A stretch of 17,107 bases of DNA. Source: Betaproteobacteria bacterium UBA5216. GTDB taxonomy: Bacteria; Pseudomonadota; Gammaproteobacteria; Burkholderiales; SG8-41. Of this stretch, positions 7,703 to 15,497 are shown in pieces. A program made the translations under genes and the position numbers. The stretch spans positions 1 to 17,107 of the forward strand of contig DHVE01000142.1 of NCBI GenBank assembly GCA_002412495.1, read 5' to 3'. The notes under the pieces are model-generated. The model did no database searches. It was not told the origin of the DNA and worked only from the letters and a program-made list of their open reading frames with translations. Each line of letters starts with the position of its first letter. The first letter of the stretch is position 1.

Positions 7703-10700
7703 ATGATCAAGCGCATCGTTTCGTTTGCACTGCATCAGCCCCTGTTTATTTTTCTGGGCCTGGTGCTGTTTATCGGTAGCGGTATTCTTGCCTTCAAGAA
7801 TCTGCCGGTGGAAGCGCTGCCGGACGTGACCGACACACAGGTGCAGGTGATCACCCTGTTTTCCGGACGCGCCGCCGAAGAGGTCGAAAAACAAGTCACC
7901 TATCCGATCGAGATAGCGCTCGCGGGCATGCCCAACATGATCCGCATGTTCTCGCACACGCAGTTTGGATTGTCGTTCATCATCCTGACATTTGACGACA
8001 AGGCCAATCCGTACTTCGCGCGGCAGCAAGTGCTGGAACGTTTGCGCGAAGCGGACCTACCCAAGGACGCCCAGCCCCAGCTCGCACCGCTCTCCACCGC
8101 CGTGGGAGAAATTTATCGATACCGCATCAAAAGCGCAAATTACGACGCGCGCGATTTGCGCACGATTCAGGATTGGACTATCACGCGGCAACTGAAGTTA
8201 TTGCCCGGTGTTGCCGACATTGTGAGTTTTGGCGGCTTTATCAAGCAATACGAGGTCAATCCGGATCTCGCCAAGCTCAAGTATTACAAGATCAGCCTAC
8301 AACAGGTCTTCTCAGCGCTCGAACGTGGCAGTTCCAACGCCGGCGGCGGTTACGTCGAACAAGGGCGACAACAATTCCTGATTCGCGGCATTGGTCTGTT
8401 GCGCTCGGCGGATGAAATTCTCGATGTGGTCGTGGCGGAACGCAATGGCGTGCCGGTGCTAGTGCGTCACCTGGCCACACTTACCGTGGGCTCGGTACCG
8501 CGCCAAGGCGTCATCGGACAGGACGACGATCCAGATATCGTCACCGGGGTGGTGCTCATGCGTCGCGGCGAAAATCCGGCCGTCGTGCTGGATGCCGTCA
8601 AGCAGCGCGTGGCGCAGTTAAACAAGAGTGGATTACCCAAGGGCGTGGAAATCGTGGCGTTCTACGACAGAACCTGGCTACTCGACAAGACGCTCAAGAC
8701 GGTGTTTACCAATCTGGTCGAAGGCGCGTTGCTGGTAACCTTTGTGCTGCTGCTGTTCCTGGGAAATCTGCGGGCCGCCGCCATTGTCGGCGCCATCATT
8801 CCGTTGTCGCTGCTGGGCACGTTTCTCGGCCTTACGTGGCTGGGCATTCCAGCCAACCTGCTGTCGCTGGGCGCCATGGATTTCGGCATCATTGTCGATG
8901 GGGCGGTCATCGTGGTGGAAAACATCTTCCGCCGGCTCTCTGAACATCATGGCAGGGAGATGACACCGAAGGAGCGACTGGCTGAAATACTTGACGCTGC
9001 GGTGGAAGTGGGCCGCCCTACCCTGTTTTCCATGTTGATTATTATTGCCGCGCATATTCCGATTTTCACGCTGCAACGGCACGAGGGACGGATCTTCGCG
9101 CCGATGGCCTACTCCGTGACGTCCGCGCTGGTCTGCTCGCTGATTTTCTCGCTCACGCTGGTGCCGCTGCTGTGTCATTTGCTGCTGCGCAAAAATCTGC
9201 CTGAAAAAGAAAATTTTATCGTGCACTGGTGCAAGGGTATTTATCAGCCCGTTCTCGAGTGGTCGCTCCGCCATCGAAAGCTCGTGGTCGCTGTTGCCGC
9301 TGGCGCGCTGGTTGCCAGCCTGGCGGTGGTGCCTCGCTTGGGAACGGAGTTTTTGCCGGAACTCGATGAAGGATCGATCTGGATCAACGTACCCCTGCAC
9401 CCCAGTCTGTCCGTCACCGAGTCGCGCCGCGAATTGAGCAAGATACGCGGCGCGATCGCGCACATTCCGGAAATCAAAACCATCGTATACAAAGCGGGGC
9501 GCCCCGAAGACGGCACCGATCCCAAACTCATCAGCATGGCCGAGATTCTGGTCGATCTGAAACCCGAATCGGAATGGAAGCGCAAGGTCACGAAAAAGGA
9601 ACTGCTCAAGGACATGGAAGACGCGCTGGAAAAGCTCCCCGGCGTGCAGGCAAGCTTTTCGCAACCCATACGCGACAATATCCTGGAATCCATTTCACAG
9701 ATCGACGGACAAATCGTAGTAAAGGTATTCGGGGACGATCTCGCGGTGCTGAAAGAACAATCGCAGCAGGTGCTCGCTGCCATTTCGGATGTGCCCGGCG
9801 TTGCCCGCGCCATGGTCGACCGTCAGGGCGAACTGCCGCAGGAACTGATCCAGATTGACCGCGGGCAAGCCGCGCGCTACGGGTTGAACATAGTCGATAT
9901 TCAGGACGTCATTGAAACCGTGCTCGGCGGACGTGAAGCCACGGTGATCTGGGAAGGTGAGAAAAAATTCAGCGTCGTGGTTCGTGTACCGCCCAATCAG
10001 CGTTCACTCACGCAGTTGCGCGACATTTTGCTCACGGCGCCCAACGGCACCATTATTCCGCTGGCGCAGGTCGCGTCGTTCAAAACCGTCGGCGGCGCGA
10101 TGAATATCGCGCGCGAAAACGGCGGGCGGGTTGTAGCCATTGGCGTATTCATCGAAGGACGCGACATGGGTTCGGTGGTGTCGGACATGCAGGACCGCGT
10201 CGCGAAGAAGATCAAACTTCCCGAGGGCTACACCATGGCCTGGTCGGGCGAATTTGAAAATCAGGAACGCGCCATGAAGCGCCTCTCCGTTATCGTGCCA
10301 ATCTCCATTTTGTTGATTTTTATACTGTTATTTGACGCTTTCAAATCATTCAAGAGCGCTGCGCTGATTCTGCTCAACATACCGCTGGCGATGATCGGCG
10401 GCATTCTGGCGCTGTTTTTTACAGGCATTCCGCTGTCCGTGTCCGCCGCAATCGGCTTTATCGCGCTGTTCGGTCAGGCGGTGCTGAACGGCGTGGTGAT
10501 GGTGAGCTATTTCAATCAGTTGAAAAGCACGGGATCATCGCCCGAAGAAGCCGTCGTCAAGGGATCGCTCGTACGCCTGCGCACCGTGCTCATGACAGGT
10601 TTGCTCGCGATGTTTGGATTGCTCCCCATGGCGCTCTCGCACGACATCGGTTCGGAGACGCAGAAGCCGCTGGCCATCGTGGTCATTGGCGGCCTGATCT

Positions 10701-10843
10701 CCGCGACGTTGCTGACGTTGATTGTGTTACCGACCCTGTACGTGATCTTTGAGCGCCGCTACCACAGTGGACACGGACATGGGCACGGGCACACACACGG
10801 GCCTACGCAGCAGACGCAAACCACGGAACCGCCACCGGCGTAA
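7703..10843 (+). CDS. Heavy-metal efflux RND transporter, CusA/CzcA family (second pump, His-rich tail)
   Basis: This 1046-residue inner-membrane proton/metal antiporter is the last gene of the second efflux operon. The topology is as in the first pump, with 12 predicted helices and two large periplasmic loops. TM4 reads D393-F-G-I-I-V-D399-G-A-V-I-V-V-E406-N, so the proton-relay acids sit at the same residue numbers as in the first pump. GTEFLPELDEG is at 547-557. The TM4 form again suggests divalent cations. The C-terminus, predicted cytoplasmic, carries six histidines in a Gly-His repeat (H1021, H1024, H1026, H1028, H1030, H1032) followed by a Thr/Gln/Pro tail. This looks like a metal-binding extension and is absent from the first pump. 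ATG 7703 follows the adaptor stop by 15 bases. The gene converges on the kinase gene with only 14 bases between their stops and no visible hairpin terminator. Confidence 0.95.
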   Translation: MIKRIVSFALHQPLFIFLGLVLFIGSGILAFKNLPVEALPDVTDTQVQVITLFSGRAAEEVEKQVTYPIEIALAGMPNMIRMFSHTQFGLSFIILTFDDKANPYFARQQVLERLREADLPKDAQPQLAPLSTAVGEIYRYRIKSANYDARDLRTIQDWTITRQLKLLPGVADIVSFGGFIKQYEVNPDLAKLKYYKISLQQVFSALERGSSNAGGGYVEQGRQQFLIRGIGLLRSADEILDVVVAERNGVPVLVRHLATLTVGSVPRQGVIGQDDDPDIVTGVVLMRRGENPAVVLDAVKQRVAQLNKSGLPKGVEIVAFYDRTWLLDKTLKTVFTNLVEGALLVTFVLLLFLGNLRAAAIVGAIIPLSLLGTFLGLTWLGIPANLLSLGAMDFGIIVDGAVIVVENIFRRLSEHHGREMTPKERLAEILDAAVEVGRPTLFSMLIIIAAHIPIFTLQRHEGRIFAPMAYSVTSALVCSLIFSLTLVPLLCHLLLRKNLPEKENFIVHWCKGIYQPVLEWSLRHRKLVVAVAAGALVASLAVVPRLGTEFLPELDEGSIWINVPLHPSLSVTESRRELSKIRGAIAHIPEIKTIVYKAGRPEDGTDPKLISMAEILVDLKPESEWKRKVTKKELLKDMEDALEKLPGVQASFSQPIRDNILESISQIDGQIVVKVFGDDLAVLKEQSQQVLAAISDVPGVARAMVDRQGELPQELIQIDRGQAARYGLNIVDIQDVIETVLGGREATVIWEGEKKFSVVVRVPPNQRSLTQLRDILLTAPNGTIIPLAQVASFKTVGGAMNIARENGGRVVAIGVFIEGRDMGSVVSDMQDRVAKKIKLPEGYTMAWSGEFENQERAMKRLSVIVPISILLIFILLFDAFKSFKSAALILLNIPLAMIGGILALFFTGIPLSVSAAIGFIALFGQAVLNGVVMVSYFNQLKSTGSSPEEAVVKGSLVRLRTVLMTGLLAMFGLLPMALSHDIGSETQKPLAIVVIGGLISATLLTLIVLPTLYVIFERRYHSGHGHGHGHTHGPTQQTQTTEPPPA

Positions 10844-10857
10844 ACCGCCAGCGGAAA

Positions 10858-12183
10858 TTACGCCATCGCAAGCTTAGCATTGGCTTGTATCAGGCGCTCG
10901 ACCAGCACGCGCAGAAATGCATGCTCAAAGCGAATACGGCAGGAATCCGTGGCTTTCTGGTAGGCTGAAACCGTGATCTTGATCATGCGCACTTCATGCG
11001 TCGCGACCACATCCGCGGTGCGTAGGCGGTCCGGACTGCCAAGGCAAGCCATTTCGCCAAAACACTCGCCCGGCTTCAGAATCGCGATCAGACGGCGCTT
11101 GCGCAATACGCGCGCGTCGCCCGACAGCAGCACGCAAAAAAAGTCGCCCGGCTCACCTTCCTTCAAAATGACCTGATCCTTGGGCACGGTCAACCATTCC
11201 GAAAAGCGCAGCACTTCCCATAGATCGGCATCCGCGAATCCCTCAAAAAACGCCTGCTTGCGCAAACTGTTAAAGCGTTCGGTCTCGAACACGCCCTTCT
11301 TGGGCAACGCCGTGGAACCGCCCATCATGGCCGCGAGTTCGTCGATCAACTGCCCCCACGTGAGGTAGCGTTTGTCGGTATCGCGCTGCAAAGCGCGTAT
11401 CACGATCATGTCCAGTTCGAGCGGCACTTCGCTGCGGAATTCCGAGGGCAGTGGCGGATTGCTGTTAAGCACCTGATATGCGAGCCCGGCGATGTTGTCG
11501 GCCTTGAATGGCGCGCGGCCGGTCAACAACTGGAACATCACGATACCCAACGCGTAAATATCGGTCTGGTGATTCAGCGGCTTGTTCATGTGCTGTTCGG
11601 GCGACATGTAGGCCGGTGTGCCGATGCCGTCTATCATCGTGGCGTCCGCCTTCGCAATGGCGGCTGAGCCAAAATCGGTGATTTTGACGTCGTTGTTTTC
11701 CTTCAGCATGATGTTCGCAGGCTTGATGTCACGATGGATCACGCCCTGTTGCGAAGCATAATCCAGCGCCCGCGCGCATTTGTAAACCACTTCGATCACG
11801 TCGCCGATACCCAGCAGATTGTCGGGCCGGGTAAACCGCTGCAAGGTGCCGCCCTCGACATATTCCATCACGATGTAGGCGTGATTATCGTCGGCGGCAG
11901 CGTCATAAATCTGCACAATGTGCGGGTGATCCAGCTTGCCAGCGAGCGAAGCCTCGGTGGTAAACAGCCGCTGCATCAGGTTGCCGCTGCCCATATCCTT
12001 CATCGCGCTTTGCGCAACGACCTTGACCGCAACCTCGCGATTGGCGAACGAATCGCGGCAGAGATACACCGTACTGGTAGCGCCCTCCCCTAGCGTACTG
12101 ACGACATCGTATTTGCCGACCTTGGCAAGGCCCTTGCTTGACTGAATCGACTGATTCGAATGATTAGAAACTTCCTGCGACAT
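10858..12183 (-). CDS. Ser/Thr protein kinase with C-terminal cyclic-nucleotide-binding domain
   Basis: This is a 441-residue soluble Hanks-type kinase fused to a cNMP-binding domain. The kinase domain (about 25-285) has the glycine loop L31-G-E-G-A-T-S-T-V, catalytic Lys54 in VAVK, the HRD loop H150-R151-D152-I-K154-P-A-N157, D170-F-G, the activation-end motif GTPAYMSPEQ (188-197) and DIYALG. All catalytic residues are present, so it should be active. A linker (about 286-310) leads to a CAP-like domain (about 313-435). The phosphate-binding cassette is F375-G-E377-M-A followed by R388-T-A, and it keeps the conserved Glu and Arg, so cyclic-nucleotide binding is plausible. No transmembrane segment is seen. 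ATG 12183 is preferred because the kinase fold begins soon after it; GTG 12243 would add 20 poorly structured residues. Neither start has a clear ribosome-binding site. Substrates are unknown, and no partner phosphatase is nearby. Confidence 0.92.
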   Translation of the reverse strand: MSQEVSNHSNQSIQSSKGLAKVGKYDVVSTLGEGATSTVYLCRDSFANREVAVKVVAQSAMKDMGSGNLMQRLFTTEASLAGKLDHPHIVQIYDAAADDNHAYIVMEYVEGGTLQRFTRPDNLLGIGDVIEVVYKCARALDYASQQGVIHRDIKPANIMLKENNDVKITDFGSAAIAKADATMIDGIGTPAYMSPEQHMNKPLNHQTDIYALGIVMFQLLTGRAPFKADNIAGLAYQVLNSNPPLPSEFRSEVPLELDMIVIRALQRDTDKRYLTWGQLIDELAAMMGGSTALPKKGVFETERFNSLRKQAFFEGFADADLWEVLRFSEWLTVPKDQVILKEGEPGDFFCVLLSGDARVLRKRRLIAILKPGECFGEMACLGSPDRLRTADVVATHEVRMIKITVSAYQKATDSCRIRFEHAFLRVLVERLIQANAKLAMA

Positions 12184-12513
12184 GGCGTTGATTATCAATG
12201 AAATTCCGGCGGTGAAGCACCAGCCGGATGCCCTGCGAGACACGGCGCATTAAACCGCATACCCCGCGCCAGCGTCAACCGCACCGGCGGGTTATCCGCA
12301 GCACCGGTCACGCTCGTGGCCTCGCTGCCGTTTACCCGCGGAAGATCATTTCCGGCTATCAGGCCAAGATCATCCAAAACAGCGTGATCAATCAGCAAGC
12401 TGGAACCCGGATTGATCGTGGCCATCCATTCGGCCAGCGCGCGCGGAAGCCCCGAAATTGCCATGCATGGTCACCAGAGCGCCTCGGCCAATAGCCGCTG
12501 ATTTGCAGCTAAA
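12184..12513. other. 330-bp divergent intergenic region with no recognised gene
   Basis: This lies between the kinase (-) and the first Bug gene (+), so promoters for both should be here, but none is convincing. GATAAT on the minus strand (12196-12191) resembles a -10 but is only about 7 bases from the kinase ATG and has no matching -35. TAAAAT at 12510-12515 overlaps the Bug ATG at 12514; if it is a true -10, the Bug start must be a downstream ATG (12535 or 12547). On the minus strand an 89-codon reading frame (12464-12195) overlaps the kinase start region. Its composition is plausible for protein, but I do not recognise it and it lacks a ribosome-binding site. It may be a remnant or chance. 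Confidence 0.5.
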
Positions 12514-13533
12514 ATGCTACGCATCACGAAACGCATGGATTTCTTCATGTACTTGAAGTTTTCGAAGTTCGGCAACATCCGATTTTTCGCGCGGGCTGCC
12601 GCGGCAGGATGCCTTGCCCTGTCAGGTGTGGCAGCTTACGGCCAGATTTATCCCACCAAAGTGGTACGCATCGTCACCGGCGGCACGGGCAGCAACGGTG
12701 ACTTCGCATCGCGTCTGCTGGCGCCGGGTCTGACGCAGGCGTTGGGCCAGCAAGTGATCGTGGAAAACCGTCCCAGCGGCATCATTCTGGGCGAAGTGGT
12801 GGCCAAAGCGCCCGCCGACGGACACACGCTGTTGCTGACCGGCAGTTCTTTCTGGCTCGCACCTTACATGCAGGATAACGTCCCCTGGGACCCGGTGCGC
12901 GACTTTGCGCCTATTACCCTCGCGGCAAGTTCGCCCAATCTGGTGGTCGTGCATCCGTCAGTACCGGTTAAGTCGATACGCGAACTGGTCGCGCTGGCCA
13001 AGGCCCGGCCCGGTGAACTCAATTACGCATCGGGCGCCACCGGATCCATGCCGCACCTGGCGGCGGAACTGTTCAAACAAATGGCGCAGGTCAACCTTGT
13101 TCGCATCAACTACAAGGGCGTGGGACTTGCCATGACCGACACCATCGGCGGTCAGATGCAACTGATGTTCCCCAACGCGGGCGGCGCATCGCCGCACGTC
13201 AAGTCTGGACGGCTGCGCGCGCTGGCCGTGACCACTGCGCAGAACACACCGCTGTTTCCGGGCGTTCCAACCGTTGCAAGCGCGGGCTTCCCTGGCTATG
13301 AAGTCGCAACGCTTAATGGCATATTCGCACCTGCGCGCACGCCGCCGCACGTGATTGACCGGCTGCAACTGGAATTCGCCAGGCTGCTGAGCCTGCCGGA
13401 AAATCGCGAGAAATTCCTCGCCACCGCCGTCGAGACCATCGGCGGCAAACCCGATCAACTCGCTGCAGCCGTGAAGCGCGAGATGACCGTATTCGGCAAG
13501 CTCATGCGCGATGCCGGCGTGCGTGCCGACTGA
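12514..13533 (+). CDS. Tripartite tricarboxylate transporter substrate-binding protein, Bug (TctC) family
   Basis: This is a periplasmic solute-binding protein of the Bug family, whose members bind carboxylates and related small organic molecules. The protein is 339 residues from ATG 12514, against about 320-330 usual for the family. A basic N-terminus and hydrophobic core (about 25-40) lead to a likely cleavage after A-Y-G43. Mature family hallmarks follow: YPTKVVRIV, then GQQVIVENRPSG (78-89), then ADGHTLLLT, the WDPVRDFAPIT block, ASGATGSMPHLAAELF, VPTVASAGFPGYE and an RLLSLPENREKF-like C-terminal helix. The start is uncertain: ATG 12514, 12535 and 12547 are in frame and none has a good ribosome-binding site. 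A start at 12547 gives a 32-residue signal, closer to normal. The quinone-reductase-like gene follows 21 bases later. No TctA/TctB genes are nearby, so it is an orphan binder. Its ligand is unknown. Confidence 0.92.
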   Translation: MLRITKRMDFFMYLKFSKFGNIRFFARAAAAGCLALSGVAAYGQIYPTKVVRIVTGGTGSNGDFASRLLAPGLTQALGQQVIVENRPSGIILGEVVAKAPADGHTLLLTGSSFWLAPYMQDNVPWDPVRDFAPITLAASSPNLVVVHPSVPVKSIRELVALAKARPGELNYASGATGSMPHLAAELFKQMAQVNLVRINYKGVGLAMTDTIGGQMQLMFPNAGGASPHVKSGRLRALAVTTAQNTPLFPGVPTVASAGFPGYEVATLNGIFAPARTPPHVIDRLQLEFARLLSLPENREKFLATAVETIGGKPDQLAAAVKREMTVFGKLMRDAGVRAD

Positions 13534-13544
13534 GCAGCACCCAC

Positions 13545-13549
13545 AGGAG
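13545..13549 (+). promoter_or_regulatory. Ribosome-binding site fixing a GTG start
   Basis: AGGAG sits 5 bases before GTG 13555, in the 21-base gap after the Bug stop. It is one of the two clearest Shine-Dalgarno sequences in the window (the other is at 17031), and it supports the GTG as the start of the downstream enzyme. Confidence 0.75.
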
Positions 13550-13554
13550 ACACA

Positions 13555-14484
13555 GTGAAAGCAGTCCAGATCGATCGCTACGGCAGCCCAGAGGAACTTC
13601 AGTACCGCGACATCCCCGAACCCTTGGTGGCAGCCGGCCAATTGCTGGTGGATGTTTATGCCGCCAGTGCCAACCCCGGCGAAGTAAAAGTGCGCAAGGG
13701 GCTGCGTCCGGAATTTCTGAAATCCGGATTTCCCCACACCATGGGACGCGATTTTTCAGGCGTAGTTCGCGGGGTCGGCGCAGGCGTAACGGCATTCAAG
13801 CCGGGGGATGCGGTGTTCGGCATCCTGCCGCTGGGCGTGGAAGGCACGGCCGCGGAAACCATCGCGGTCGATGCCGGTATCGCGGGACTAAAACCGGCGG
13901 CCTTGTCGCACGTAGATGCCGTGGCACAGGCGCTTACCGGTCTGACGGCGCTGTATTCGATGGAGGATGCAGGGGCCGTCGCCAGTGGCGAAACGGTGCT
14001 GATTCATGGCGGCGCCGGCGGCATCGGCAGTTATGCGGTGCAATATGCCCGACACAAAGGCGCTCGTGTCATCACCACAGCCAGCGCGCACAACCACGAG
14101 TATGTAAAAAGCCTGGGCGCGCACGAGGCCATCGATTACCACAACGATGATTTCACACGCATCGGCCCCATCTGCGATGTCGTGCTCGATTCAATCGGCG
14201 GCGAGGTGCAGCGCCGCTCGTTGTCAGTGTTAAAGCCCGGTGGCCGCCTCGTCATTATCGCCGCGAGCACCAAGGACGCCGAAGGCGTGCGCCCCGACAT
14301 CAAAATTCTGCGCCCCATTGTCGAACGCGACCGCCGGCACCTTGAGCGCATCGCTGAACTCGCGGTATCGGGCGCGGTTAAATCGCCCGAAATCAAACGC
14401 ATGAAACTGTCGGAATCCGCCGAAGCCCATCGCCTGCTGGAGAGCGGACGCCTGCGCGGCAAAATCGTGTTTGTCGTGCGCTGA
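13555..14484 (+). CDS. NADPH:quinone reductase-like medium-chain dehydrogenase/reductase
   Basis: This 309-residue zinc-independent MDR-family oxidoreductase is likely an NADPH-dependent quinone or enone reductase. The N-terminal GroES-like domain starts with MKAVQIDRYGSPE and includes N40-P-G-E-V-K-V-R and MGRDFSGVVRGVG. The Cys/His zinc ligands and structural zinc cysteines of alcohol dehydrogenases are absent. The Rossmann domain has the nucleotide-binding H151-G-G-A-G-G-I-G158, then GARVITTAS and a D-V-V-L-D-S-I-G-G segment, typical of the quinone oxidoreductase branch. The C-terminus has an E-A-H-R-L-L-E-S-G-R-L-R-G-K-I-V motif, also standard. The length is slightly short but complete. 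GTG 13555 is supported by AGGAG upstream. The gene is probably co-transcribed with the preceding Bug gene. It ends 23 bases from the stop of the convergent interrupted Bug gene. The physiological substrate cannot be inferred. Confidence 0.92.
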   Translation: MKAVQIDRYGSPEELQYRDIPEPLVAAGQLLVDVYAASANPGEVKVRKGLRPEFLKSGFPHTMGRDFSGVVRGVGAGVTAFKPGDAVFGILPLGVEGTAAETIAVDAGIAGLKPAALSHVDAVAQALTGLTALYSMEDAGAVASGETVLIHGGAGGIGSYAVQYARHKGARVITTASAHNHEYVKSLGAHEAIDYHNDDFTRIGPICDVVLDSIGGEVQRRSLSVLKPGGRLVIIAASTKDAEGVRPDIKILRPIVERDRRHLERIAELAVSGAVKSPEIKRMKLSESAEAHRLLESGRLRGKIVFVVR

Positions 14485-14507
14485 CGACAACCGATTACAC
14501 ACGACAA

Positions 14508-15497
14508 TCAATCCGCTTTCGCGCCCGTCGCACGCACCAGCTTTCCCCATCTGTCGAGCTCGCTGCGTATATAGGCACCAAACGCCGCCGGCGTGTCCCC
14601 GACAGCCTCGGCTCCGGCTTCTTCGATCTTGCTTCGGACATCCGGCGACTGCAATGCCTTGACGACTTCCGCATTGAGCCGCGCCACGATAACGCGCGGC
14701 GTGCCGGCGGGCACCAGCATGCCAGTCCAGGTGGTTGCGACCGCCGTGGGAAAACCCGCGTCCACCAACGAGGGCACGTCCGGCGCCACCGCGACGCGGC
14801 GCGCCGTGGTAACCGCCAGCGCCTTGACGCGGCCGGCCCGAATCTGTGGCAGCGACACCGGAATGCCACCCAAGGTCAATTGCGTTTCATCGGCCATCAC
14901 CGATGCAATCATCGCGCCGCCGCTCTTGTACGGAACGTGCCCAACATTGATGTTGGCCGCGGTGAGAAACAATTCCGTCGCGAGATGCGATCCCGTGCCG
15001 ACCCCGGCCGATGCATAAAAGATCTTTCCCGGCCGTGACTGTGCCAGCGCGGTAAAGTCTCGCACCGACTTTACCGGCAGCGCCGCGCTCACCAGCATCA
15101 TGTAGGCCGCCGCCGATATCTGTGCGACCGGTGCAAAATCCGCGACAGGGTCGTAGCCGAGCTTCGCGTGCAAGTGCGGACTGATCGCAAGATTGCCCAC
15201 GGTGCCCGTCAGTAGCGTATAACCATCCGGCGCGGCGCGCGCCACCATTTCCGTACCGATTACACCGCCCGCGCCACAGCGGTTATCGACAACGATCTGC
15301 TACCCGAGACCCACTGACATTTTTTGTGCCAGCACACGCGCCACGAGATCGGTGGAACCGCCCGCGCCGTTGGGCACGATAAGCCGTATGGGACGCTCCG
15401 GGTACACGCCCGCCCTTCCAGTGGCGGGTTGCGCGGCATAAACACCCGCCGCCCAAGCGACGAGTATGCCGGGTAGACAAAATCTTACAAACCTCAC
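14508..15497 (-). pseudogene. Second Bug (TctC) family solute-binding protein, interrupted by an in-frame TAG
   Basis: Read through the stop, this is a complete Bug-family periplasmic binding protein of about 329 residues. GTG 15497 overlaps the upstream oxidoreductase stop (GTGA) and follows GGGGA. A short signal peptide (core F-C-L-P-G-I-L-V-A-W-A-A-G-V, cleavage near YAAQ) is followed by YPERPIRLIVPNGAGGSTDL. Codon 66 (15302-15300) is TAG exactly where the family usually has the first Gln of G-Q-Q-[IV]-x-V-[DE]-N-R. The frame then resumes without a shift: QIVVDNRCGAGG, then ARAAPDGYTLL and on to TGA 14508. A single C-to-T change in CAG would produce it. NRCGAGG also departs from the usual NRPGAGG. 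All downstream motifs are intact, so loss is recent, or the stop is a sequencing error or is read through. Without readthrough only a 65-residue fragment is made; the downstream ATG 15248 would give a product with no signal peptide. Confidence 0.85.
15300..15302 (-). other. Internal amber codon in the second Bug gene
   Basis: On the plus strand CTA at 15300-15302 reads TAG on the coding strand, flanked by GGG upstream and CAG downstream. The flanking reading frames are identical, so this is a nonsense substitution rather than an indel. Confidence 0.85.

Noticed and set aside
8678..9664. 328-codon minus-strand frame inside the second pump
   Set aside because: It is long but has shadow composition and no domain, and the plus-strand pump is unambiguous.
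10767..10803. DNA tandem repeat or CRISPR-like array
   Set aside because: It is simply the Gly-His coding repeat at the end of the pump, with mixed His codons and no spacers.
675..10843. Cu(I)/Ag(I)-specific CusA assignment for either pump
   Set aside because: The TM4 motif is DFGxxVDGA rather than the AIGAxVDAA form of monovalent-metal pumps.
12228..12494. 88-codon plus-strand frame in the divergent gap
   Set aside because: It is Arg/His/Gln-rich shadow-type sequence with no ribosome-binding site or family.
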